Assembly (NCBI GenBank): GCA_964652125.1
Contig: CAZZAE010000014.1
Coordinates: forward strand, 1-21,183
Source of the DNA: CAZFNQ01 sp964652125
Lineage (GTDB): Bacteria; Patescibacteriota; Saccharimonadia; Saccharimonadales; JANWIN01
Direction of reading: 5' to 3'
Length of the DNA: 21,183 bases
Shown here piece by piece: positions 6,668 to 14,795 of this stretch (the stretch's first letter is position 1; the number at the start of each line of letters is the position of its first letter). The notes below the pieces were generated by a model. That model was given only the letters and a program-made list of their open reading frames with translations. It was not told the DNA's origin and did not search any database. The position numbers were made by a program, and so were the translations under genes.

Positions 6668-9600
6668 CTACCATGTTGGCCATCCCGCAGGCAGAGGAGT
6701 ACTGCTTACACTACTACTCAAGCTAATATTTCCCGGAGTAGAACCAATACTCTTCATAAATGCTGAAAAGTTTTGGCCATATGATGTTGCTAACCCTTCA
6801 TGATATTCACTGTGTGCCACGGCCCTCTCAACCAGACCAGGCTGTGCCCATCCAGTTTCAACTCCAGGACCTTTTGTTCTGGTGTACATATTACATATAA
6901 CTGTATTTGGAGTTACATTTTGACCGGCACTGACCGCTACAGCACAATCTTCTGCAAAGTAAATAATTTTACCAGCCGCGGGTCCATCGCTAAGTTGGTA
7001 GGAAATCCAGTTTCCATCAGGCCATTGTGAATGCGGGTTGGAATCAATTACGACACCATTGCCAACAGCATAAACTGGCCCGGTGCCACTATAATCTACT
7101 CCTTGATCAATTCGGTTGGGAGATAGACCAGTTACATCACGCAGCGGATCTTTATAACCTTTAGTACTCGTGCTATTACCAGAAGAGGTTGAAGTTGATG
7201 ATTGAGATTGAGAGCCAGATAAATCGTCAGGGGTTAATACCTCAGTCGAATAATAACCACCAGCACTGCCGACAGTTGCTTGAATTAACAAACAAGGGTC
7301 TACATCATTATTTTCTAACTGACCGTTATTTTGATTAATACTGTGTATAGATGCATTATTCCAAGCCAATGTTTTTTTGTTGTCTTTACAGTTTTGAATC
7401 CAATAGCTTCCAGGGTCTTGAGGTATTTTATCGTCGGGATAACCATATTGCGTTATTCCAAACGGATCAGTTGCTGCAGTTGCTGCCTCGACCTTATGTG
7501 GAGAAAACATTGAAGCGACACCAGACATAATTTTACTAATAGGATTACTTATGAGACTTCCGAAGCTATTGGAAACAAGGGTACTTTTGTTTAGGGGGGA
7601 TGCCATCGCAATTTTATTTATCAAAGAAAACTGACTGGTTTTGCTAAACATTTTGCTGAAGAAAGATTGCTGGCTGAACTCGTATTTAGCTTGAGCAGTC
7701 TGTTCATTAATGATATTTGCGGCCAACTGTGATGAAATAACCTGACCGCCAAGTCCATGATGAGCATAATCATTGCCAGCTACATCCGCACCGCCAATAA
7801 TCATATTAACGGTGCGAGCACCACTCATATCTGTCCCAAATGGATTGGGGATTAATTTATTAGTAAACCAAGTCAATACTGGTTGAGCAATCTTGCCCAC
7901 TAAACTGGTGACATAATCTAGCCCATTGGAGAATCCCGGTATTGAACCAACTATCTTACCAATAGTATCTCCAATAAATGAGAGACCCTTTCCCACAGTG
8001 CCAGTCCAAATTTTGGCAATTGTACCTAGAATGCCAAGTGGTCCGGAATCAAACGCACCGCTTATATTATTTAGGACATCGTTTCCTCCATCTATTCTTT
8101 CTTCTGGACAAAGACTAGGGCACACATAGGTTCCGGATGAATTTGTAGTATCTGTCTGTTGTGTAGCTGCATACACCTTATCTGAATTTAAAAATGAGGT
8201 CGTGTTTGTGCTATCGGAACCATTTACTATGCTGTCATATATTGGTGAAGCTTCGGCTGTGGCAGTACCACCTACCTGATTAGGGTCTTGACCCTTACTA
8301 TTTAGGTTTTCGGTATTGTGGTAACCCGGCCCCAACGAATCAGTAAAAGACCCTACTTCATTTGGGTCTACATGCCCACTTTTTATTTGATCGGCGTATG
8401 TCCTATAAGTCATATAAGTTCCTACCATAGCAGTGGCGCCTATGGCGTACCTCATTGCTTTAACTGCTGGACCAACCTTGTGAAATCCATTGATTATCTG
8501 TGCTGCCAAATTGGCCCAACCAACAACAGGAATGGCTTTATCTACTGATTTGGAAGCAGTTTCTTGTGCTGCCGCATCGCCACCACCCTGTTTCACTAGC
8601 GATATAACTAGTTGCTTTACAAAATAATTTCCTAATCCGTTATCTGCAACTTCTTGGTAGAGCTTAAATGCATCGTCTGTTAAGTATCTTGCTACTAATT
8701 TGTCTAAAGTTGTTCGAATTTCTCTTTGACCATCAGTTTCTGCTGCCCCGTTTAATTCACAATCAACTCCTGTAGTACAGGGGACAGACTTGGCGTGCGC
8801 AGGATCACAATCTTTTTGACCAAGCAAACAAAGCATCGCAGTACCAAGTATTTGACTTCTGGGCATTAAAACTCGTTCTGTTAAATATACTTGGGCAGCA
8901 CGTCTTGGTTTTTTCAGAGTGTCAGTTATGCTTTCTATTTTTGTTCTTTGTTTACATCCAATCTCAGTAAGACATCTTTTTATACCAAACTTTTGCTCTA
9001 AAAACGTACCAAGTTTAAAACGGTCTTTTACACGTTTCCACCTTGTCTCATTACTTAGAGCTTTATCAACAGCTTCTCTCACTTGGGTTTGCTTAACTTC
9101 AACGAATAAATTTCCCTTTGTATCAATAAAGCTGGTTACGTCCTCTGATGCTTTTAAGCCTGGTGTATTCAAAAAGTATTTACCACTTTTCTGGTGGTAT
9201 TGAATATTGATACCATAAGTATCGCTTAAGGTATTCTCCAACTTATTAGCGTGCCAGACCCTATATAAACTAGATACCGGCGAGGTTATGCTTGTCATAT
9301 AAGACGGAGTGCAGCCTGTTTTAATTACACTTCCTTTGCACTGTTTAGCATTTATCTTTAAGTAACCACTTAAAAGATTACTAGTCTCTTTTTGTATTGC
9401 ATTCTCTCCCGCCGCGTTAAATCTATGCTGGACATTATCAAGTATTCCAACAACCTTAAGCGGTAGAAGCGCAAAAAAACCAGCAATAAGTAATCCAATA
9501 ATTGTCCCTCCAACACCGGCACCTATGACTACTCGTCTGCGACCCTTATTGCCAACTACTATTTGTTTTGCCCGTGAAAACCTGGATGTATCGTTGGGAT

Positions 9601-9859
9601 TAAACCCTTTGCCAATTTGATCTTCCGCCTGACCAGTTGATGATTCAGTAGATTCGGGGTTAGCTTCTTTATCTTTTAGGGTCTCTGGTGAATCTGCCGA
9701 ACTACCGTCATCCTTAACTGATTGTAAATGGCCGCGCTTGGGCTCACTATTATCGCCTTCTCCTGAGGGATGTTCATTATAATACCAACTTGGTTTCGGG
9801 GCTGACTCTCCGGAACTATTGTCATCATAAAGCGGTTCTTTTTCTTGGGGTTCAGCCAT
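6668..9859 (-). CDS. Large single-pass T4SS-associated protein with degenerate M23-like C-terminus
   Basis: I do not recognise a named family for the whole 1063-residue protein. A hydrophilic, Ser/Glu/Pro-rich cytoplasmic N-terminus (about 1-105) precedes a basic stop (GNKGRRR) and one strong transmembrane segment (about 109-136). A long, probably extracytoplasmic region follows, with paired cysteines near 174/183, 296/302, 344/351, 361/367 and 580/584. Further hydrophobic or Gly-rich stretches lie near 465-485 and 605-665. A Ser/Thr-rich linker (about 881-899) leads to a C-terminal domain (about 902-1008) that looks like an M23/LytM fold: RIDQGVDYSGTGPVYAVGNG. Where active M23 enzymes have HxGxD this protein has DQGVD, and the later HxH-like region reads YFAEDCA, so the zinc ligands look lost. 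It lies between the VirB4 ATPase gene and the hydrolase gene, suggesting an envelope-spanning scaffold. Confidence 0.8.
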   Translation of the reverse strand: MAEPQEKEPLYDDNSSGESAPKPSWYYNEHPSGEGDNSEPKRGHLQSVKDDGSSADSPETLKDKEANPESTESSTGQAEDQIGKGFNPNDTSRFSRAKQIVVGNKGRRRVVIGAGVGGTIIGLLIAGFFALLPLKVVGILDNVQHRFNAAGENAIQKETSNLLSGYLKINAKQCKGSVIKTGCTPSYMTSITSPVSSLYRVWHANKLENTLSDTYGINIQYHQKSGKYFLNTPGLKASEDVTSFIDTKGNLFVEVKQTQVREAVDKALSNETRWKRVKDRFKLGTFLEQKFGIKRCLTEIGCKQRTKIESITDTLKKPRRAAQVYLTERVLMPRSQILGTAMLCLLGQKDCDPAHAKSVPCTTGVDCELNGAAETDGQREIRTTLDKLVARYLTDDAFKLYQEVADNGLGNYFVKQLVISLVKQGGGDAAAQETASKSVDKAIPVVGWANLAAQIINGFHKVGPAVKAMRYAIGATAMVGTYMTYRTYADQIKSGHVDPNEVGSFTDSLGPGYHNTENLNSKGQDPNQVGGTATAEASPIYDSIVNGSDSTNTTSFLNSDKVYAATQQTDTTNSSGTYVCPSLCPEERIDGGNDVLNNISGAFDSGPLGILGTIAKIWTGTVGKGLSFIGDTIGKIVGSIPGFSNGLDYVTSLVGKIAQPVLTWFTNKLIPNPFGTDMSGARTVNMIIGGADVAGNDYAHHGLGGQVISSQLAANIINEQTAQAKYEFSQQSFFSKMFSKTSQFSLINKIAMASPLNKSTLVSNSFGSLISNPISKIMSGVASMFSPHKVEAATAATDPFGITQYGYPDDKIPQDPGSYWIQNCKDNKKTLAWNNASIHSINQNNGQLENNDVDPCLLIQATVGSAGGYYSTEVLTPDDLSGSQSQSSTSTSSGNSTSTKGYKDPLRDVTGLSPNRIDQGVDYSGTGPVYAVGNGVVIDSNPHSQWPDGNWISYQLSDGPAAGKIIYFAEDCAVAVSAGQNVTPNTVICNMYTRTKGPGVETGWAQPGLVERAVAHSEYHEGLATSYGQNFSAFMKSIGSTPGNISLSSSVSSTPLPAGWPTW

Positions 9860-9880
9860 GGTTTCTCGCTTTAGGCAACA

Positions 9881-11794
9881 CTATACTCCCGGTGTTAGTC
9901 GATTTGTTAAATCTATAGTACCTTGAGGTTGATTCAATTCACCCTGCTGCTCGATCTGTTGAACTTGAGCCGGATTGGTCGTAATTAACCCAGTTTCTGT
10001 TGGGCTAGCAGCAATTTGAATATGTACGTGGCTTTGGCCGGCAAAAAACAAACCCTGGCCCACTGGAAATTGACTGAGTCGCTTTTTTTCTTCGCTAGTT
10101 AATTTAAAAACATCAGATAATATGTCCACAGCTGAAGGTGATTGTTTAAGCAACAACTGCATAGAGGCGTTAGCCACTATGGCTCGACCCATTCGTGAAC
10201 CCATAAAATCTTCGACGTCCTGGCTTATGGTGGTTACGCCCAAGTTATATTTGCGGGCTCGTTTGGCCAGAGAAAACATAAAATTAGCAGAATCTTCATA
10301 CTTCATTAACTGCCAGGCTTCGTCAATAATTAATATCCGGCGTTTTCTATCACTTTTAGTTTTGTTCCAAATAAAATTAAGCACAATGTACATAGCTACT
10401 GGTCGTAGTTCATCTTCAAGATCGCGAATGTTGAATACAACAAAAGGATTATTTATATCAATGTTACTCTGCTGTGAAAAAATGCCAGCAAATGTACCTG
10501 TAGTATATTTGCGCAGTCGCTGAGCTAATTGTGGTCCGCTACCACCCATATGCAATAGGGTGTCGTATAGATCATTGATAGTTGGAGCTACTGATTTATG
10601 AGTCAGAGGATCATTTGTAATACCAGCTTTAGCATAAGTTTCTATTAGAGCAGCATCTAAATCAGCTTCTTCTACAGGAGATAAGGCAGGTAATGTGGCT
10701 ACCCCACCACCGACCATTTGAGCCTGTGCTCCGCCCATCATCAACCTCAAGAGTCCATGTAGAGTTATAAGATTACTTCGAAGGGCGTTATCTGCTTCTT
10801 CGCTATCAACTACTTCTGGCAAGTCGAAAGGATTGATACGGGTTGCCGAACTTAAACTCAAACGCACATAGGCACCACCCACAGCTTCGCTCATTCGCTG
10901 GTACTCATTCTCAGGATCAATTACAAAAATCTCAGTACCAAACATTAGACTTCGCAGAGCTTCTAGTTTTACAGCAAAAGATTTACCAGCACCCGATTTG
11001 GCAAACACAACAGAATTACCATTTTCAAGCGAAAAACGATCAAAAATCACAAGACCAGAGTTATGCATATTAATACCATACAAAATACCGTTTTCTTGGC
11101 TTAAATCAGCACTAGTGAAGGGAAAACTTGTACTTATGGCACCAGTGTTCATATTCCGGCGTATTTGTAACTGATCGCTGAATTGAGGAACAGTGCTGTT
11201 AAAACCCTGTTCCTGCTGTGAGCTGGCGGCTTTGCTATATACCAACTGTTGGCCAAGTATGGATTCAACTTTATGAGTCACAAATTCTAGCTCATCCATG
11301 GCTGAGGCGAAGACTGTAAAGTACAAGCCAAACCGGAAAAAACGCTCCTCGCCGACTTGCAACTTGTCGCGCATTTCTTCTGCGTCTGTAATGGCAGCTT
11401 GCTTACCAGGGTCACGAATACGACCCTTTTCGGAATCAATTTGTATTCCAGCTTCTAGTTGAGTAACTTTCTTACGCAAGTTCTCAAGCACCACTTGGCT
11501 TTCTACCGGATAGACGAACATAGAAAGGTCGATAACTTCGTCCAGGTTAACCATGCTACTCATCCAACCAGTAAAAATTTGACGAGGATAACCGTAGACG
11601 TAAAAGGTCCGAGCGTAACGAGTGCCGAGGTGGAAGAATCCATTTTCAAAATCGAGTGAGCTTGGAGCTATAAAATCTCGAAGGGCAGTTACACCCTTTT
11701 GAAAAGCAGCACTAACCTCCCGTTGCTCATGTTGCTGTTGTTGTTGAGCCATAACTACAGGATCAATTCGCGGTTTTTTCTTAAACAACGCCAT
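9881..11794 (-). CDS. VirB4/TraC-type T4SS ATPase (ATPase-domain half)
   Basis: This 637-residue protein is the likely motor of the type IV secretion-like machine, acting at the cytoplasmic face of the membrane. A Gln-rich start (MAQQQQQHEQREV) leads into a VirB4-like N-terminal segment (about 45-235) containing RTFYVYGYPRQIFTGWMSSM and RFFRFGLYFTVFA. The RecA-like ATPase core has Walker A AKSGAGKS at 265-272, a following strand EIFVIDPENEYQRM, Walker B RILIIDEAWQLM at 486-497, and the later TTISQDVEDFMGS motif. These fit the TraC/VirB4 family of Gram-positive conjugation systems. GGGAG stands about 9 bases upstream of the ATG. The neighbouring upstream gene encodes a separate protein resembling the extreme N-terminal part of VirB4. 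The upstream gap contains a perfect inverted repeat. Confidence 0.92.
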   Translation of the reverse strand: MALFKKKPRIDPVVMAQQQQQHEQREVSAAFQKGVTALRDFIAPSSLDFENGFFHLGTRYARTFYVYGYPRQIFTGWMSSMVNLDEVIDLSMFVYPVESQVVLENLRKKVTQLEAGIQIDSEKGRIRDPGKQAAITDAEEMRDKLQVGEERFFRFGLYFTVFASAMDELEFVTHKVESILGQQLVYSKAASSQQEQGFNSTVPQFSDQLQIRRNMNTGAISTSFPFTSADLSQENGILYGINMHNSGLVIFDRFSLENGNSVVFAKSGAGKSFAVKLEALRSLMFGTEIFVIDPENEYQRMSEAVGGAYVRLSLSSATRINPFDLPEVVDSEEADNALRSNLITLHGLLRLMMGGAQAQMVGGGVATLPALSPVEEADLDAALIETYAKAGITNDPLTHKSVAPTINDLYDTLLHMGGSGPQLAQRLRKYTTGTFAGIFSQQSNIDINNPFVVFNIRDLEDELRPVAMYIVLNFIWNKTKSDRKRRILIIDEAWQLMKYEDSANFMFSLAKRARKYNLGVTTISQDVEDFMGSRMGRAIVANASMQLLLKQSPSAVDILSDVFKLTSEEKKRLSQFPVGQGLFFAGQSHVHIQIAASPTETGLITTNPAQVQQIEQQGELNQPQGTIDLTNRLTPGV

Positions 11795-11820
11795 TAAATA
11801 AACTCCCGGCTATTATTCAA

Positions 11821-11841
11821 ATTAGCTAATATGTAGCTAAT
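11821..11841. repeat. Perfect inverted repeat in the VirB4 intergenic gap
   Basis: Arms ATTAGCTA (11821-11828) and TAGCTAAT (11834-11841) flank a 5-base loop in the 79-base gap between the two VirB4-like genes. No U-run follows on the minus strand, so it is not a standard terminator. An mRNA hairpin that sets expression of the ATPase relative to the upstream gene, or a protein-binding site, is possible. Confidence 0.45.
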
Positions 11842-11873
11842 AAAAGCACGAATTTTTAATATAAGGTTATTCA

Positions 11874-12803
11874 TCATTCAAGCTCCCTATCTAAATGCGG
11901 TTGCGGAGCTTGACCGCTACCTTTGGTTATAATTGGAGCATTTAGTTCATTAAAGCTCTTCAATTCTTGTCTGGTGGCAGTATCTGGGTTGTAAACATCA
12001 TAGTAAAGCTCAATTAACTCCTGTGTATCAAGTGGAAGCCCTTGAATACCGCACTGCAGCAAGCCCCCTAGTACGGACTGAACTCTGTTTCTGAGCTCTG
12101 CTTTAGCTTTTTCTAGGTCAGTTTCATTCACCGTTACATGTTGTTGCTTGTTATTAAATAGGGCAGCCACACCAGTAAATAAGTTTTTACTGGCTGTCAG
12201 TGCTTTTTGGATATCAACTGTTGGGAAATAAGGTATGATAACGTAAAATTTCTTATCCATAATGTTGGTTTGTAGTGCTAGTTGATCCATATAGGCAATG
12301 TAATCTTCCATAAGTAAGGCAAGTAACATATTCTCGTGTTCACTTCGGATTTTATCTAGCTTGGCAATATATGGGCCTAAGTCTACTTTGCGTGAATGAA
12401 TGAAAATTTGGACTGGAAAGTAAAGTGAGTTCAAAAAACCTTGATAACTATATTCCACGGCTTCTCGCTCCTGAGGACTCATAAGATCAAAATTAATAGA
12501 TTTGACCATAATTACAGATCTAAATGAGCCATCGTTCATGATCACAATGCCATCACGAATTTCAGCAATCTGCAAAGCGTTTTGAGTACTATTGGGATTA
12601 ACTTTTACTGCCGAAACTGCTTGGTTAGCACCAGGTTGGCCAGTGAAGTTGGCTTGAGCTCCAGGTGCTTGGCTTGGTGGTGGTATAGATTGAAAAGACG
12701 GTGGTAGATTTTGAAATGGTGCTTCAGTTGACGGTGAATTAGCATAGGGATCAACACCATTTTGTGACCCGGGATTCGGTTGATTAGGAATTGTCGGATT
12801 CAT
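11874..12803 (-). CDS. VirB4/TraC N-terminal-domain-type protein without ATPase motifs
   Basis: The 309-residue product begins with about 90 residues of Pro/Asn/Gln-rich low complexity (MNPTIPNQPNPGSQNGVDPY). A compact domain follows with IAEIRDGIVIMNDGSFRSV (about 79-97), then INFDLMSPQEREAVEYSYQ and a strand VQIFIHSRKVDLGPYIAKLD. This pattern resembles the N-terminal cap of TraC/VirB4-type proteins. No Walker A or B is visible. I infer that it works with the ATPase encoded next, as a natural split of VirB4, and contacts the PrgI membrane protein encoded upstream. Its ATG has no close Shine-Dalgarno; GAGGGTGG lies about 14 bases upstream. The C-terminus (about 285-309) is charged and probably flexible. 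Confidence 0.78.
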   Translation of the reverse strand: MNPTIPNQPNPGSQNGVDPYANSPSTEAPFQNLPPSFQSIPPPSQAPGAQANFTGQPGANQAVSAVKVNPNSTQNALQIAEIRDGIVIMNDGSFRSVIMVKSINFDLMSPQEREAVEYSYQGFLNSLYFPVQIFIHSRKVDLGPYIAKLDKIRSEHENMLLALLMEDYIAYMDQLALQTNIMDKKFYVIIPYFPTVDIQKALTASKNLFTGVAALFNNKQQHVTVNETDLEKAKAELRNRVQSVLGGLLQCGIQGLPLDTQELIELYYDVYNPDTATRQELKSFNELNAPIITKGSGQAPQPHLDRELE

Positions 12804-12850
12804 GTCTAACTAAAACCACCCTCTGGTATTTAACGACCAAACCAATCAAA

Positions 12851-14005
12851 TTAGCGGAGCGGAACCACAACTTCATTGCTAGGCGGCTCGGGCTTTGGCC
12901 TTTTGCCGACTTGACGGGCAATGGTAGCCACTGTTAGGTCGTCATTATTTGCAAGTTCAAGTATAGCAGGGTTAAGCGTTTTGGGGCTAGTCGTGTTCTC
13001 CCTGTTGTTGGTTCGCCTTTCAGCATTTTTACCGCCATCAGAATGTTTAGACCGATGTTTACTACCAATGGGCTCAATAACTCGAGTATGACCATAGGCT
13101 GTAGATTGGCTGTCTCCCCGACGACGCAATTGACTGAGTAATGACTCTTCTGCAGGTGTCAATTGCTGACCTGATCCAGTAATTGGCTCATCATATGTAC
13201 CGGGTGCAACGGTTTGAGTATTTTCAAAAGTTGCATAACCAGCGGGTGTTTTAACTGGATCCGGCTGATGCATAAACCAGAAATCTTGTGGAGGTCCATC
13301 GTTAGGAGTTGATTTGTTATTAGTTTGCCTACGTCCAACTTTAGCTGAACTAACATCTTTTAGATTTTGTAAGGTTGCTTGACGGTGAGCTTGAGAGGAG
13401 TTGTCAATCATCTGGCTTAAGTGCTGGGCGGTTGGGTTGTTTTGTTCATCCAAAATATCGTCGGCGGCATGTATGTCAACATTTGGTATCTCATGGGCAA
13501 AAGCAGACAAGTCAATTAGCCGATCGGACTCTTCACTTGCTGCCCCATAAGCTGGTTGATTAAATAAGTTAACGCTAGCGTTTTTAACAGCCCAACCTCG
13601 GCTATCAATAGTATCCGCTAAAGCTTTCAGACGACTTTTAACCTCCGTTTGCGACAAATTATCACTTACGTATTGTTCAACATGCTTGGGCGCAGTTATA
13701 GTAACCAATTCCTGCATACCAGTTTGATCCCAAATACGACGACGCGGCTTAAGCATAAAACGTATTTTGGCTAATAGCCAAATTTCTGTTGGTTGGTCTC
13801 TACCCCAGGGAAAAGCTAAAAATCCAGATGCTAATATAATAGGCACAAAGGGAATTGCCAAAATCCACAAATGTTTGGATAAAAGGATAAAACTAATATA
13901 TAAACAAACAAAAGTGATTCCAGCTAAAATAAATTGTTTAAGCGTTAAGGGTCCTACAAACTTATCCTCAGCCTCAATATCTTGGAGTACTTTATATGTT
14001 GCCAT
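12851..14005 (-). CDS. PrgI-family T4SS membrane protein
   Basis: The 384-residue product matches the PrgI pattern of Gram-positive type IV secretion loci. It has a short N-terminus (MATYKVLQDIEAEDKFVGPL), two closely spaced hydrophobic helices (about 24-43 and 45-65), the FPWGRDQPTEIWLLAKIRF segment, and the basic LKPRRRIWDQTGM turn. PrgI proteins normally stop soon after this. Here about 270 extra residues follow, polar and probably disordered, rich in Ser, Asn, Gln, Pro and Thr. It is the first gene of the six-gene minus-strand operon and sits just upstream of the VirB4-type genes, as PrgI does elsewhere. No Shine-Dalgarno precedes the ATG, while TATAAT ends 9 bases upstream, so the message may be leaderless. 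Confidence 0.85.
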   Translation of the reverse strand: MATYKVLQDIEAEDKFVGPLTLKQFILAGITFVCLYISFILLSKHLWILAIPFVPIILASGFLAFPWGRDQPTEIWLLAKIRFMLKPRRRIWDQTGMQELVTITAPKHVEQYVSDNLSQTEVKSRLKALADTIDSRGWAVKNASVNLFNQPAYGAASEESDRLIDLSAFAHEIPNVDIHAADDILDEQNNPTAQHLSQMIDNSSQAHRQATLQNLKDVSSAKVGRRQTNNKSTPNDGPPQDFWFMHQPDPVKTPAGYATFENTQTVAPGTYDEPITGSGQQLTPAEESLLSQLRRRGDSQSTAYGHTRVIEPIGSKHRSKHSDGGKNAERRTNNRENTTSPKTLNPAILELANNDDLTVATIARQVGKRPKPEPPSNEVVVPLR

Positions 14006-14014
14006 GTCTTAACT

Positions 14015-14020
14015 ATTATA
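14015..14020 (-). promoter_or_regulatory. -10 element of the PrgI-led operon, leaderless spacing
   Basis: The minus strand reads TATAAT at 14020-14015, with 9 bases before the ATG at 14005-14003. The -35 region 17 bases upstream (TTAAGC) is poor. Transcription would begin 1-3 bases before the start codon. Confidence 0.45.
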
Positions 14021-14081
14021 TGCCAAATTAGACATAAGCTTAACTTTTTCACGAAACTCCGAGAAGTGGAGACTCGTATCT

Positions 14082-14110
14082 TTGACAAAAGTTTAATTAT
14101 GCGGTATAGT
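14082..14110 (+). promoter_or_regulatory. Consensus promoter of the 213-residue orphan gene
   Basis: A perfect TTGACA (14082-14087) is separated by 17 bases from TATAGT (14105-14110). It is the best sigma-70-type promoter in the T4SS region. A start at about 14117 leaves a leader of roughly 12 bases before the ATG at 14129, with no clear Shine-Dalgarno. Confidence 0.65.
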
Positions 14111-14128
14111 TTGCATTGGATTTTCCCA

Positions 14129-14770
14129 ATGGAGCTACATGAGGCTAAAGATTTATTAGATGACTTTACCGATAAAGAGATTCGGTTATCTAGACGTGAG
14201 AGAAAATTTGCTGAAAGAGCCAGAAAAATAAAAGCATTTGTTAAACGCCAAAACAGAGTTGCTGACCAGGCAGATACCTTATTGCAACATGTCGGTGTCC
14301 GGGCTATGGGCATCAACAGAGACAGAGACACCATTTACGAATATGCTGCAAGTGAATTTATCCCTATTGGAGAACTTGATCCTGACAATCCTGATGGTAA
14401 CACGCACGGATTTGCCCAGATTTATATCAATACAATTATGCGCCCCAAACCAAAACATGTAATACGAAGATTCAAAAGAACATGTCTCTTCATACCAGAA
14501 AAAACGGAAGATATGCTGGGCTTTGGTATTTCAATGTTCACCGGCACTCCAGACTGCAATAATTTAGCAGAATTTTATTCAATAGGTATACCTGCTGTAT
14601 ACGAAAGTAATCAACAAGTCGCAATAAATGAGACCGACGACGGTACTTCACAGTACGACAGAAACCTTATTTTAACTGAGTGGTATAGTGGCGTTATTGA
14701 CAATGAATATAGATATAGAGTCCAACTTGCCACAAACGCCCTAGCTACTATTGAGTCAATAGTAACCTAG
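14129..14770 (+). CDS. Uncharacterised 213-residue protein, opposite strand within the T4SS locus
   Basis: I do not recognise this protein. The first 60 or so residues are highly charged and likely helical or coiled coil (MELHEAKDLLDDFTDKEIRL, then RRERKFAERARKIKAFVKRQNRV). The rest (about 70-213) looks like a soluble alpha/beta domain with HGFAQIYINTIMRP, CLFIPEKTEDMLGFGISMF and IPAVYESNQQVAINETDDGT. There is no signal peptide or membrane segment, so it is probably cytoplasmic. I place the start at the ATG at 14129, just after a strong promoter; upstream in-frame codons back to 13982 overlap the PrgI gene and the promoter. It is transcribed divergently from the PrgI operon and ends 25 bases from the convergent VirB6-like stop. 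A regulator, adaptor or effector of the apparatus is possible but unproven. Confidence 0.7.
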   Translation: MELHEAKDLLDDFTDKEIRLSRRERKFAERARKIKAFVKRQNRVADQADTLLQHVGVRAMGINRDRDTIYEYAASEFIPIGELDPDNPDGNTHGFAQIYINTIMRPKPKHVIRRFKRTCLFIPEKTEDMLGFGISMFTGTPDCNNLAEFYSIGIPAVYESNQQVAINETDDGTSQYDRNLILTEWYSGVIDNEYRYRVQLATNALATIESIVT

Positions 14771-14795
14771 ACATTCTTGCCCTAAAACGAGATTC

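Noticed and set aside
13954..14334. 126-codon minus-strand frame across the divergent gap
   Set aside because: It lies antisense to the 213-residue gene and over both promoters; the peptide looks like a shadow translation.
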